From NCBI GenBank assembly GCA_028564925.1, contig CM053026.1, forward strand, positions 599,902,498-599,966,497: 64,000 bases of DNA, read 5' to 3'. The notes below the pieces were generated by a model. It had not been told where the DNA came from. It saw only the letters and a program-made list of their open reading frames with translations, and made no database searches. This stretch comes from Lithobates sylvaticus. Its lineage: Eukaryota; Chordata; Amphibia; Anura; Ranidae. Shown here piece after piece: positions 21,246 through 30,700 of the stretch; positions within the stretch are counted from its first letter, which is position 1, and each line of letters starts with the position of its first letter. The translations under genes and the position numbers were made by a program.

Positions 21246-21599
21246 TGAAATTAACAAGGGACACCAACACCAACCTCCCTGAGGTTAAAAAATACAAGAT
21301 AATAATGGTGTTGTGGTAACTTGACACAAAACGGAAGAAAAAAATATGGAGAATTATGGATTATTAAAAAAAAAAAAAAAAAACACTATAACCAAAAATT
21401 CTAAACATTATTATGGAGATCTGATAAAAAAATTAATAAAAACAATTATTCATGAGATCACGAAAAATAATAAAGAAATCAGGTTGTCACAACTCTGTGT
21501 GAATATGAGCAGCAAAACAACTTCATTTTTCTAGCAATCTAAAGAAGAAGAGAATGTGCCGCATTAAAAGATTTCAAAATTTGCATTTATATGCTATCT
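21246..21599. other. intergenic, A-rich
   Basis: Poly-A run at 21365-21381 and AT-rich sequence. No gene seen. Confidence 0.5.
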
Positions 21600-21816
21600 C
21601 CATTACGAACGCTAGTACGAGCACTTCCCTCTCGTACTTGATTCTGAGCATGCGTGGATTCTGAGCATGCGTGGAACTTTGTGCATCGGAATTGTGTACA
21701 CACGATCGGAATTTACAATAACGGATTATGTTGTTGGAAAATTTGATTTGTGTCGGAAATTCCGATGGAAAATGTCTGATGGAGCCTACACACAGTCGGA
21801 ATGTGTGTACGGGGCA
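21600..21816. mobile_element. partial copy of the CCCCGTACACACGG MITE
   Basis: The right end ATGTGTGTACGGGGCAT is the same as that of 9645-10027, with TCGGAAATTCCGATGG-type dyads inside. The left terminus is not recognisable. A short tandem duplication of attctgagcatgcgtgga occurs at about 21641-21672. Confidence 0.6.
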
Positions 21817-22179
21817 TAAGGGTACCCCCAGGGCACTATATTTAAAGGAGTTTTTCATTTTTATTGTTTGACCTTAAGCTTTATTAAAATTACTACTACA
21901 ATATTTTTAAAACAATTTTTGCAATGATACATGTCCCCAGGGCCAATTACTTTATTCAATATTGTCTAATTATTAATATACACAAATATTGTATATCAGT
22001 ATTTCCTATATTGTACTGAACATAACGTTTCCATATTCCACATAATTATTTTAACCACCTGTTTAAGATGCTCTTATCTTATCTCTCTCATTTATCTGCT
22101 GTCAAGTGTTTTCTTTTCTAATTAGCGCTTATTTAAAAACTAAAAATTAACTACCCTAATGAACATTCACCCAGTAAAC
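21817..22179. other. intergenic, AT-rich
   Basis: Nothing recognised. Confidence 0.5.
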
Positions 22180-22181
22180 TA

Positions 22182-22416
22182 CAGGCACATACCACTTTTA
22201 AGTACACAATGGGGTTTATTTACTAAAGCTGGAAAGTGCAAAATCAGGATCACTTCTGCATAGAAACCAATGAGCTTCCAGGTTTTATTACCAAAGCTTA
22301 ATTGAACAAGCTGGAGTTAGAAGCTCATTGTTTTCTATGCAGAAGTGAGCCTGATTTTGCACTTTCCAGTTTTAGTAAATAAACGCCATTGTGTACTTAA
22401 AAGTGGGGTATGCCTG
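22182..22416. mobile_element. MITE, Tc1/mariner (pogo/Tigger-like ends), complete
   Basis: Left end CAGGCACATACCACTTTTAA and right end AAAAGTGGGGTATGCCTG are inverted; TA lies on both sides (22180-22181, 22417-22418). The first bases, CAGGCATACC in consensus, match the terminal bases I know from pogo/Tigger elements. Arms extend over 80 bp through GGGGTTTATTTACTAAAGC. Partial copy at 9410-9625. Confidence 0.75.
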
Positions 22417-22418
22417 TA

Positions 22419-22573
22419 TATTATAAAAAGTATGAGAAAGAAGCAGAGAGGTCAGCTAAAGTTCAACATTTAAAATGAAATCTTTCTAAATCTATGGAAA
22501 ATATAATATACATTAGTAAAGATTAATAACTATTGCTTTACATATTGAATAATAGTATTGATAAGACCACTAC

Positions 22574-22608
<35 letters not shown>

Positions 22609-23206
22609 TATATTATCAATAAAACATATGCAAATCAATATGAATAATGTGAAATACATTGGCTAATATGATATTCTACAACAGCCCCCATACTCTTTGT
22701 ATGGCCAATAACTTAATAATAATATTTATTTCTTAATTTTATATATTAATAATCTTCAGATTTTTCATGTTCAGGTTCCAATTTTTTCCCTGTTCGGGAG
22801 TTCTGGTGTGAACCAAACTGGGGGGGAGGGGGGTTCTGTATCTTTGATTTTCACTGTAAAGACACAATTAAAATTCGTAAGTATTCGTTTTTTAATACTC
22901 ACTATATTTTTATATTTGGATTTAGTCGAAATTTTGTATAATATGCTATGTTTGTGTGCTAATAATGATTTTAGCGGATTTTTATAAAAAAATTATATTG
23001 TTTTTGATTAACATTAACAATCAGTAGCACAATCTTTATATTCTATTGATCATTGGCTTTCAGAAAGGTCAAACCTGTAAGTAAAAAATGATAACCTACA
23101 GATTCGGTTGCTTATTTACAGTTTTGAGCACCTTTGATTTTCACTGTTTTGCAAAAAGGCACAATTTAATATTTACAACATTTAAAATTTACTAGATATT
23201 GCAAGT
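22419..23206. other. intergenic, AT-rich, with (ATA)n microsatellite
   Basis: A trinucleotide run of AAT lies at about 22579-22608. The rest is AT-rich with no recognisable gene or element end. Confidence 0.6.
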
Positions 23207-23449
23207 TTTCTTACCGGGAGATTCTGCCAGTAACAGCACTTCCAGTTGCAATGTGACAATATAAGCCATTGTCTCACAATTAGCAGCGGTATTGTCAGCC
23301 TGCCATGAAAGCTCTTTCATTTGGCTGCCTATCTAATTAACTTGTTGACGCCTGATAATACTGCTGCTAATTGCGAGGTAGTGACTCAGCATTGTCAGTC
23401 TGCAACAGGTTATGAGTGCTGTTACTGACAGTATCTTCAGGTAAGAAAA
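23207..23449. repeat. palindromic repeat, probable old MITE
   Basis: Arms 23207-23315 and about 23335-23449 are inverted copies (TTCTTACC, CAGTAACAGCACT, CAATTAGCAGC and AATTAGCAGC blocks), roughly 75 percent identical. No clear target duplication. Confidence 0.55.
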
Positions 23450-23550
23450 TCGAATCTAATCAGAACCACTGCTTAAAAAAACGTTATACATTGAGACATG
23501 ATGCCAAACGTACTGAAAAATAGATTTGTTGTTTACATACACTTTGTTAT

Positions 23551-23902
23551 GGTTGTATACCCTTTTTTTTTACCTACAGGTAAGCCTATAATAAAGCTTA
23601 CCTGTAGGTAAAATTAATATCTCCTAAACCTGTACGGAGAGAATATTCCCGTGCGCATGCGCGGGAGTGATGTCATCGCGGCTCTGGGCACTCACAGCGC
23701 CGGAGCCATGAACCCGGAAGAAAACGCAGAGGGCAAAATGTCAGCTCCCTTGGCGTGGACCGGGATGCAATACAGAGACCCCGTTCTAAGGTGAGTATTT
23801 CATAATGAGCTAGTATGCAGGGCATATTAGCTCACTATGTCTTTGCCTTACAGGGTTTTTTTTTTTTGTGTGTTTTTTTATCCCATGTACAGGTATACAA
23901 CC
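23551..23902. mobile_element. TIR element with GGTTGTATACC ends
   Basis: Inverted ends GGTTGTATACC (23551-23561) and GGTATACAACC (23892-23902). Inside is a perfect 15-bp hairpin, TACCTACAGGTAAGC with GCTTACCTGTAGGTA (23571-23610), then a GC-rich part with CGCATGCGCGGG. Superfamily unknown. Confidence 0.55.
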
Positions 23903-24591
23903 ACATTAATGGAAAAGACTTTGTATAATTGGGTGGAAGTCTTCTGTGGCATATATTGTTTGTCAAAAGACCATTTTTACTTGTAAACTATTTTTTCTAT
24001 GAAAAGCTGTGGAAACTTACATATTTTGTGAATTAAGGGAAAATGTGCCCTATGATCACCCAAAGGAACTTCCTTCTTCTAAGCCCATTCTCTTTACAAA
24101 CCACACAAACTTTTCCAGCTTCTAAATCTCTACTAGTGCCACAGTCAACATGCCACCACTTACTTTATTGTATTTACTCAGACTACATTCTCAAGTAAGT
24201 TGCTGACAGAGTTGGTAATAGGGGTTGAGTCATATGACCCTTTCGAAACTGCAAGTTGGGCAGAAAATACTTGTGATTGTAGGCTCTAGTTGCATTTGTG
24301 GATGTTTTTATCTCAATGGGGTTGAATTAATATAAGTGGAGAGTGCAACATGCAGCTCTGCATAGAAACCAATCAGCTTCCATTTTTTTTTTTGTCAATG
24401 CTTGGTAAGGTGGATGATTCTGGCAGCAGCATTCATGATGGACTTAATGGGCATAGCCTATGTAAAGGTAATCCAGTGGGGAGGTAGCTGCAGTAGTCAA
24501 GGCGAGAGATGACCAGTAGTGATTTAGTTGCTGATAGCTGCAAATGTTATTAAAAACATTTCAATACAAACCAATCTGTTTAGTGTTTTGT
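23903..24591. other. intergenic with a degraded TTTACTAAAG-type remnant
   Basis: At about 24315-24385 a degraded relative of the GGGTTTATTTACTAAAG MITE is visible (CTGCATAGAAACCAATCAGCTTCC in shortened form). Nothing else recognised. Confidence 0.4.
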
Positions 24592-24599
24592 ATTATTAT

Positions 24600-25592
24600 T
24601 AGGGCTGTGGAAATTAAAGATTAATTCCTCGATTAATTGATTAATTATTTTGATCAATCAAAATTCTTTTGATCGGTACTCACCTCTCTGCCGGGTTCCG
24701 GGTCTTCAGGGAGTTCCGTCGGAGATCCAGTGATGTCACGGACATCGACGTTACTGGACTCCTCCCCCCTTCCCCAAGTGCCTCCATCTGCTAACGAAGG
24801 GAAGGGGGGAGGAGTCTGGTGACATTGAAGTTCTGATTGAACGTAACGTGTATGGGGGAGGAGCTATGCATGACCTCACCTGCTGCTGCCCTACGGAACT
24901 AACGCGATTGTTGGCTTTACATGCTGTGTTTTTATCATTTTTATGAACACAAAAATTCAATCTAATACTTAAGCGGTGAGCACTTGTTTTCTTTGTACCC
25001 ATGACCTGGCGTCCTTGCTGAGATCTAAGGAGATGTGAGAGAAGTTTATGGTCCGTGTTAACCCTTTTTATACCCGCTTGCATTACCACCTGTTTGCACA
25101 GGGGTCCATGCCATAAGGTGATAGTGATTAGTTAGACCGGAGGTGGAGGGATTGTCACGCTACTATGGAAAAAAAACTACTTACGTCAGTGCTTGTGTGA
25201 ACTGTGAAGTTAAGTCATGGATTGTGGAAACTAACTAGTGTCGGGTGATTGTATATAGTGTATACCACATTTACCACTGACTAATGCAGAGTTGCAATGC
25301 AAGGAGATCAGCTAAAAGTAGTTGGATCTGTATGTGCAAGCTATGAATAAGCACTGATTCTAGTGCGAAACGCGTTAGATTTCCTTGTACCCCCTCATTG
25401 CTGTGGATTACTATTTTGATGTGATTTTTGTTTTTTAATAAAAGCACAGGATTTTATTTTTTCCGGTGTGCGGCTGTCCAGAGTTTTTCCTGCCATTACC
25501 GGATCTGTATGTGCGTTATAATTAATCGAAATTAGTCGATTAAAAAAAAATCGATTAATCTAACACGAAAATTTTAATCAGTAACAGCCCTA
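24600..25592. mobile_element. hAT element, non-autonomous, 993 bp, exact 8-bp duplication
   Basis: It starts TAGGGCTGTGG and ends ACAGCCCTA, with attattat on both sides (24592-24599 and 25593-25600). Sub-terminal TTAATCGATTAAT-type motifs are repeated near both ends, as in the known TAGGGCTG hAT families. The interior (24680-25510) has no transposase. It includes a CACTGATTCTAGTGCGAAACGCG segment (split here as CACTGATTCTAGTGC plus GAAACGCG, about 25343-25365) of the kind found in Penelope-like elements, so foreign sequence may have been captured. Confidence 0.85.
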
Positions 25593-25623
25593 ATTATTAT
25601 TAATATTATTTTTAATGATTTAA

Positions 25624-25797
25624 CCACTACCCGACCAGCCGCCGTCATTCTACAGGTCGGCTCTCCTGCGCAAATCGCCGTAGCTTTACGTTGGCCCTTT
25701 AAACAGCTAAAGCAGGTGCACGGTGGGGGACCCAATGCGTGTGGCCGGCGGGCGCGATGTCTGCCGGCCACGAGCGATTGCGGGCATGAGAGCCACA
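25624..25797. mobile_element. left end of a TTAA element, cut by the assembly gap
   Basis: TTAA (25620-25623) followed by CCACTACCCGACCAGCCGCC matches the start of the family copy at 43437-44438 (CCACTAGCTGACCGCCC). The rest runs into N bases. Confidence 0.6.
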
Positions 25798-26255
25798 NNN
25801 NNNNNNNNNNNNNNNNNNNNNNNNNNNNNNNNNNNNNNNNNNNNNNNNNNNNNNNNNNNNNNNNNNNNNNNNNNNNNNNNNNNNNNNNNNNNNNNNNNNN
25901 NNNNNNNNNNNNNNNNNNNNNNNNNNNNNNNNNNNNNNNNNNNNNNNNNNNNNNNNNNNNNNNNNNNNNNNNNNNNNNNNNNNNNNNNNNNNNNNNNNNN
26001 NNNNNNNNNNNNNNNNNNNNNNNNNNNNNNNNNNNNNNNNNNNNNNNNNNNNNNNNNNNNNNNNNNNNNNNNNNNNNNNNNNNNNNNNNNNNNNNNNNNN
26101 NNNNNNNNNNNNNNNNNNNNNNNNNNNNNNNNNNNNNNNNNNNNNNNNNNNNNNNNNNNNNNNNNNNNNNNNNNNNNNNNNNNNNNNNNNNNNNNNNNNN
26201 NNNNNNNNNNNNNNNNNNNNNNNNNNNNNNNNNNNNNNNNNNNNNNNNNNNNNNN
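25798..26255. other. assembly gap (458 N)
   Basis: Only N bases. Open frames that appear to cross it have no coding support. Confidence 0.99.
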
Positions 26256-26504
26256 CAGCTTCGGCCTAGCTCCGGAGCAGACGGCCATTTTGGTACACCC
26301 AGGGTCGGCGAGCTGCACGCTGACGTCACCCCCAGCTGCAAGTTGTTCAGCCTGTTAGCCCAAGTGAATAGATTCCTGAGGAGTCACGCCGGATGCCTTG
26401 CCTGCCCCGAGTGCCCTCATTCAGAAAACTTCTTTTATGCAGGTACCACTACCTACCTATTACCTAACCTAACTAGTAACTAACTACTAGTATCTCCTCC
26501 ACAG

Positions 26505-26585
26505 CCACCTCTCTGTACCCCCCCTCCTCCACAGCCACCTCTCTGTACGCCCCTCCTCCACAGCCACCTCTCTGTACCCCCCTCC
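26505..26585. repeat. short tandem array, about 33-bp unit, x2.5
   Basis: Units of CTCCTCCACAGCCACCTC followed by TCTGTACCCCC are repeated head to tail. Confidence 0.8.
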
Positions 26586-27131
26586 TCTACTATACAGTTA
26601 GATTTTATGAAATGACGAAAAAAAAAAAAAGAAAAATCGGCCGCAAAAATCGCCATCATATAACGGCCATCGGCTGACCCGATTTCTAAATATCGGCATC
26701 GGCCAGAGAAAAACCCATATCGACCTCTAGAAGCCAGTTGCAGGTACTATTATGGAGAAGTTTATTTGTACTGTGGCTGCTTTTGGCTCAAGTGTTGCTG
26801 TTGGCTCCTATTGGTTGACCATTACAGAGTGGTTCTCAAGGTCAGGAGGCACAGGCAGCACCTCTAAATATTACACGTGGTGGTCAGATGGTGTAAAGAT
26901 TTTAAGCAAAGTTTTGAAACATTTGAATAACAAATACGAGCTCCTGAAATTAAATGTAACGCAGCAAAAAAAAAAAAGAGTCCCTTGAATGATCTTTTAC
27001 ACAGGAGCATCCAGTGCAATCTCACAAAACATTGATCTAAAAGAATCAAAATGGCAAGTGCCAAGATGTTAAACTAGCCAATATTTGACAATCATCATCA
27101 GTGGAGATTATACTGGGAAATTGACTCTCTT
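26586..27131. other. intergenic
   Basis: Contains poly-A tracts (26617-26630, 26967-26979) and a segment of ATCGGC words (26636-26726), probably an old repeat. No gene recognised. Confidence 0.45.
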
Positions 27132-27134
27132 TTA

Positions 27135-27362
27135 GTGCTAGTTCACACCAGAAGCAGTTCCGTTCAGTTCCGTGTGCTTTTTTTCTGCACTAAAAATGCA
27201 TGTACAGTGTTTTCCATGTATTCCAATGGCTCTAGTTCACACCATGCAGTCAGTTTCCGGTCAGTTTCTGGTGCAGAAACAAACCGAAAACTGACCAGAA
27301 CTGACTGTATTGGTGCAGAAAAAAACGGAACTGCACGGAACTGCATCTGGTGTGAACTGCCC
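27135..27362. mobile_element. PIF/Harbinger-like MITE, TTA duplication
   Basis: Inverted ends GTGCTAGTTCACACCAGAAG and its partner ending TCTGGTGTGAACTGCCC, with TTA on each side (27132-27134 and 27363-27365). Inner dyads of CAGTTCCG and CAGTTTCxGGTCAGTT. Confidence 0.7.
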
Positions 27363-27398
27363 TTAACCTTGGTCTCTTAGTTGGCAATCACCAAGTAA

Positions 27399-27801
27399 GG
27401 GCTCTTTCACACGGACGGTCCGTATGTCCGTTTTTCATCCATCCGTTTTCGGATGAAAAACGGACATACATGTATCCCTATGGGATAGCGGGAGTCAGCG
27501 GATAAGCATCCGCTGACACCCGATCTCGTCCGTGCCCGCTATGGTCCGTTTCTGCAGACGGAGGAAAACCCTATTTTTCCATCCGTCTGCAGAGCGGATC
27601 GGAGGGCGACGAACTCTACGGTCCGCCGTCACCCGATCCCCCATAGGGGAGAGCGGCGCTGTGACAGGTCCGTCCCTGCACAGAGTGCAGAGACGGACCT
27701 GTCATCTTCCTGCTCAGCGGAGATCGCTCCGGCGATCCCCGCTGAGCAAGCGGATATCCACGGGGCGGATCTGCACTGATCCGCCCCGTGTGAAAGAGCC
27801 C
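27399..27801. mobile_element. PIF/Harbinger-like MITE made of serial hairpins, TAA duplication
   Basis: Inverted ends GGGCTCTTTCACACGG and CCGTGTGAAAGAGCCC are perfect over 16 bp, with TAA duplicated (27396-27398 and 27802-27804). Between them lie at least five further local inverted repeats, for example GTCCGTTTTTCATCC with GGATGAAAAACGGAC, GTCAGCGGAT with ATCCGCTGAC, and GACAGGTCCGTC with GACGGACCTGTC. No coding capacity. Confidence 0.85.
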
Positions 27802-27974
27802 TAACAGTGATCTTACAGAGAGAAAAGAGAATGAGTTATGCTTCCCAGTGCACAGAAATGCTGGGTATATTTATTTGCTCTTGTTGACTGAACAGAGTGT
27901 TGGGGGAGTAAAATGAGGAGAGTATGCCCTTCTGATTGTTATTAAAATTAACCATTTGATTTGTCCTAGTACAC

Positions 27975-28205
27975 ATCAGGGTTGATTTACTAAAGGCAAA
28001 TCCAGTTGGAAGTGCAGTCGCTGTAGATCTGAGGGGAACATCTGAAAGGAGGGGAAGCTCTGCTGATGTTATCATCAAATCATGTGCAAGTAAAAAATGC
28101 TGTTTTTTTATTTTGCTTGCATGTCCCCCTCAGATCTACAGTGACTGCACTCCCAGTGCACTTGGAAGTGCACAGTGGATTTGCCTTTAGTAAATAACCC
28201 CCATT
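27975..28205. mobile_element. palindromic MITE of the TTTACTAAAGG family
   Basis: GGGTTGATTTACTAAAGGC at the left pairs with GCCTTTAGTAAATAACCCCC at the right. The inner arms share CAGATCTACAG-type and GTGCACTTGGAAGTGCAC-type words. Related to 16821-17000. Confidence 0.65.
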
Positions 28206-28300
28206 TGCTTTAAGGTGGACCTCGTAAAAATCAAACACCTGCTATTTAGAAAACCCCACCCTAACATTTATAAAAGGAAGTTAACATGCATAAAAAAAAT

Positions 28301-28432
28301 TGCCTGACAGACTCCATGGCAGCCTACGTATGGGTTAATCCCGCCTCTCCTACCTCATAGGACCCCACTCCCATAAATCTTTGCTCCTAGCCAGGTACCG
28401 TACCGTGTTCCTTTTTTGTCCTCCTCCTTAGG
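28301..28432 (+). repeat. left inverted terminal repeat of DIRS element
   Basis: Complementary to about 33745-33880: GACAGACTCCATGGCAGCC, TAACCCATACGTAGG (inverted) and GGAGTGGGGTCCTATGAGG blocks pair. DIRS elements have inverted rather than direct ends. Confidence 0.85.
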
Positions 28433-29186
28433 ACTAAAGAGGTAGTTCTTACCTTAAGGAGTAGTTGATCCAGGCCTGGCGTTTCCCCTTGCGCTGGCGA
28501 TGGAAGAATGGCGGTGTTGCAGTCCAGTTACCCAGCTATTAGCAGGGTGGATACGGGTGATGTTGTGGTGCCCTGAAGAGCTTACTATCCAGTCATTGAC
28601 TGGCAAGCGGCAGTTTGGCCAATCGTCCTCGCTATTAGCAGGAGGCCTCCCCCCCCCCATCGATACCCGGTCGTGGTCGCCTAGGAGGCGCTTGGAGGGT
28701 CAGGTCGGATCATCTTCGTGCTGGATGGGTATCGTATATTCACTTGTTTCTCCATGGCAGCCTGTGTGTATTCTGTGTGTGTTTGTGTCTTCCTGGTATG
28801 GCGGCTGGAGCGCATCTGCGTTCCAGTCCGCCGCTGCTCGTTCCTACTGCGCGTGCGCACGGCCTCGATCCAGATCGAGGCTTGGTTTGCGCCTGCGCGG
28901 TTCGACGGGTCAGCGGTGGCCGCGCATGCGCGCGGACGTCGGGGGGCGGCGTGCGACGACGCTCGGAGCGCCGTGACGTCATCCAGGCGGCAAATTCAAA
29001 TAGCTGTCAGATACAGCTATGCCCTGGCTTCATACAGACACTGCAGACGCCGGTTCTTGTACTGACAATACTTGTGGAAGGTAGGCTGGGTGCTTTCTAT
29101 TCATATGTCTATGAGTTTCTGTGGTTATGCTGTTCTTGAATGTTTATGGCCTATATCTCACCTGCAGTCTCTGCTGTTCTGTTGCC

Positions 29187-30700
29187 ATGGATGTGTCGTC
29201 GCCGCCTAGTGGTCAGCCCTTATGCCGCAGGTAGGACGGAATATTTTTCCCTCTGCCTGTTTTGCATGGGTTTTTAAGGATTGGGGAATTATAAAGTATT
29301 TTTCTTTTCCTGTTGTTTTCCTCAGCCCTTCTAGGTCCGATCATCATTCAGTAGCACGTGAAGAAAAATCTAAATCAAAGTCTTCTTCTAGACATCATAC
29401 GGATAGGTCAAGGTCCGGATCTAAACGTGATTCCCACCGCCATTCTGGTCGCTCAGAGAAAAAAGCCTGCTGGGGGTGTAGGGCTCATGTCCCGGAGGAC
29501 AAATCCCTATGTGAAGCATGCTACTCCAAGGCTGTGAAGGAGAGAGGTGCAGGAGACCAGCAGGTGGAAGCACTGGTTAGAAAGGTTGTACAGGAATCTC
29601 TGAATAGGACGGATTCAGCCCACACAGCCATTCCTCCTTCAGCACCAGCCTCAGCCGCGGACGTAGTGGAACTTGAAGTTCCAGGTCCTTCTCACGACAA
29701 TTTTTCATCAAATGGATCCTCCGATAGTGAGGTTGAGGTGGATGAATATGGAGCGGGGTTCGACTTCTCCCAGGTTCCTCATCTGGTCAGGGCAGTTAAA
29801 GACGCGCTGAAATGGGAAGACCCAATAGAGATGCCCTCTAAACAGAAAAAGTATTTCAAGCATCTGAAAAAAGAGCGCCCGAATTTCCCCTTCTTGGGTG
29901 AGCTAGGTGAAATCATATCTGATGAATGGGGGAAGGTTGAAAGAAAGAACTCTTTAATCACCAAAGTAGCGAAAATGTACCCATTCAGGAGTGAGGAGGT
30001 GAAATACCTGGATTCAGCCCCCCTCATTGATGCCGCACTGATGAGATTGGTGAGACATGTTACGCTTCCACTGGAAGACACAGTGTCATTCAGAGACGGT
30101 CTGGAAAGGAAGATCGATACTGATCTCAAACGAGTATATATCACCGCAGGGATGGCCTGCAAACCGGCCTTAGCTCTTGCGGCTTTGTCAAAAGCCATGG
30201 AAACCTGGACAGATGACGTGGGTGCAATCCTGGGAAGTATATCCGAAGATGTGGTCAGGAATTCTCCAGTACATGAATTAAGGATGGCATCGGCTTTTCT
30301 GGGGGAAGCATCCCTGGACATTATCCGGTTAGTATCGCGTGTCATGCTATCTTCGGTCACAGCTAAACGTGCTCTATGGTTACGTCCATGGGCAGCGGAT
30401 CCTGCCTCCAAACAGGCATGGTGCAAGATTCCCTTTGAGGGTTCTTCCCTCTTTGGGAACAAGCTGGACTCGGCCATCACACGCGCTACTGGGGGTAAGT
30501 CGGGTTTTCTACCCCAGGATCGTCGTCTCTTGAGCCAGAGAAGAACTCAACCCAGACAGGATCAGGAGCGTGCTAGGGACGCACGGCGATACAGACCTGG
30601 TAGGGAATTCAGGAAAAACTGGAAAAGAAACCAACCTTCAGGACAGAAGTCCACAAAGGCCACTTCTTCCGGGGGTCGTGATGCGACTAAGTCCTTTTGA
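29187..30700 (+). CDS. DIRS gag-like protein, with a probable 95-nt intron
   Basis: The main frame (29326-30700) encodes an Arg/Ser/Lys-rich N-terminus, a Cys-rich block (KACWGCRAHVPEDKSLCEAC, about 60 residues in), an acidic Ser-rich linker (SSNGSSDSEVEVDEYG), then a long mostly helical region ending in a basic tail. This layout is usual for the first frame of vertebrate DIRS elements. An ATG in good context (gccATGG, 29187) opens a short frame that ends at a consensus donor (CAG|GTAGG, 29231). A pyrimidine-rich acceptor (TTTTCCTCAG, ending 29325) joins it in phase to the main frame. Introns are known from some DIRS-like elements. Without splicing, the ATG at 29222 gives a 492-codon frame whose first 35 residues do not look like gag. 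Confidence 0.8.

Noticed and set aside
25574-26483. Long open frames on both strands around 25.6-26.5 kb
   Set aside because: They are created by the 458-base N gap, which contains no stop codons.
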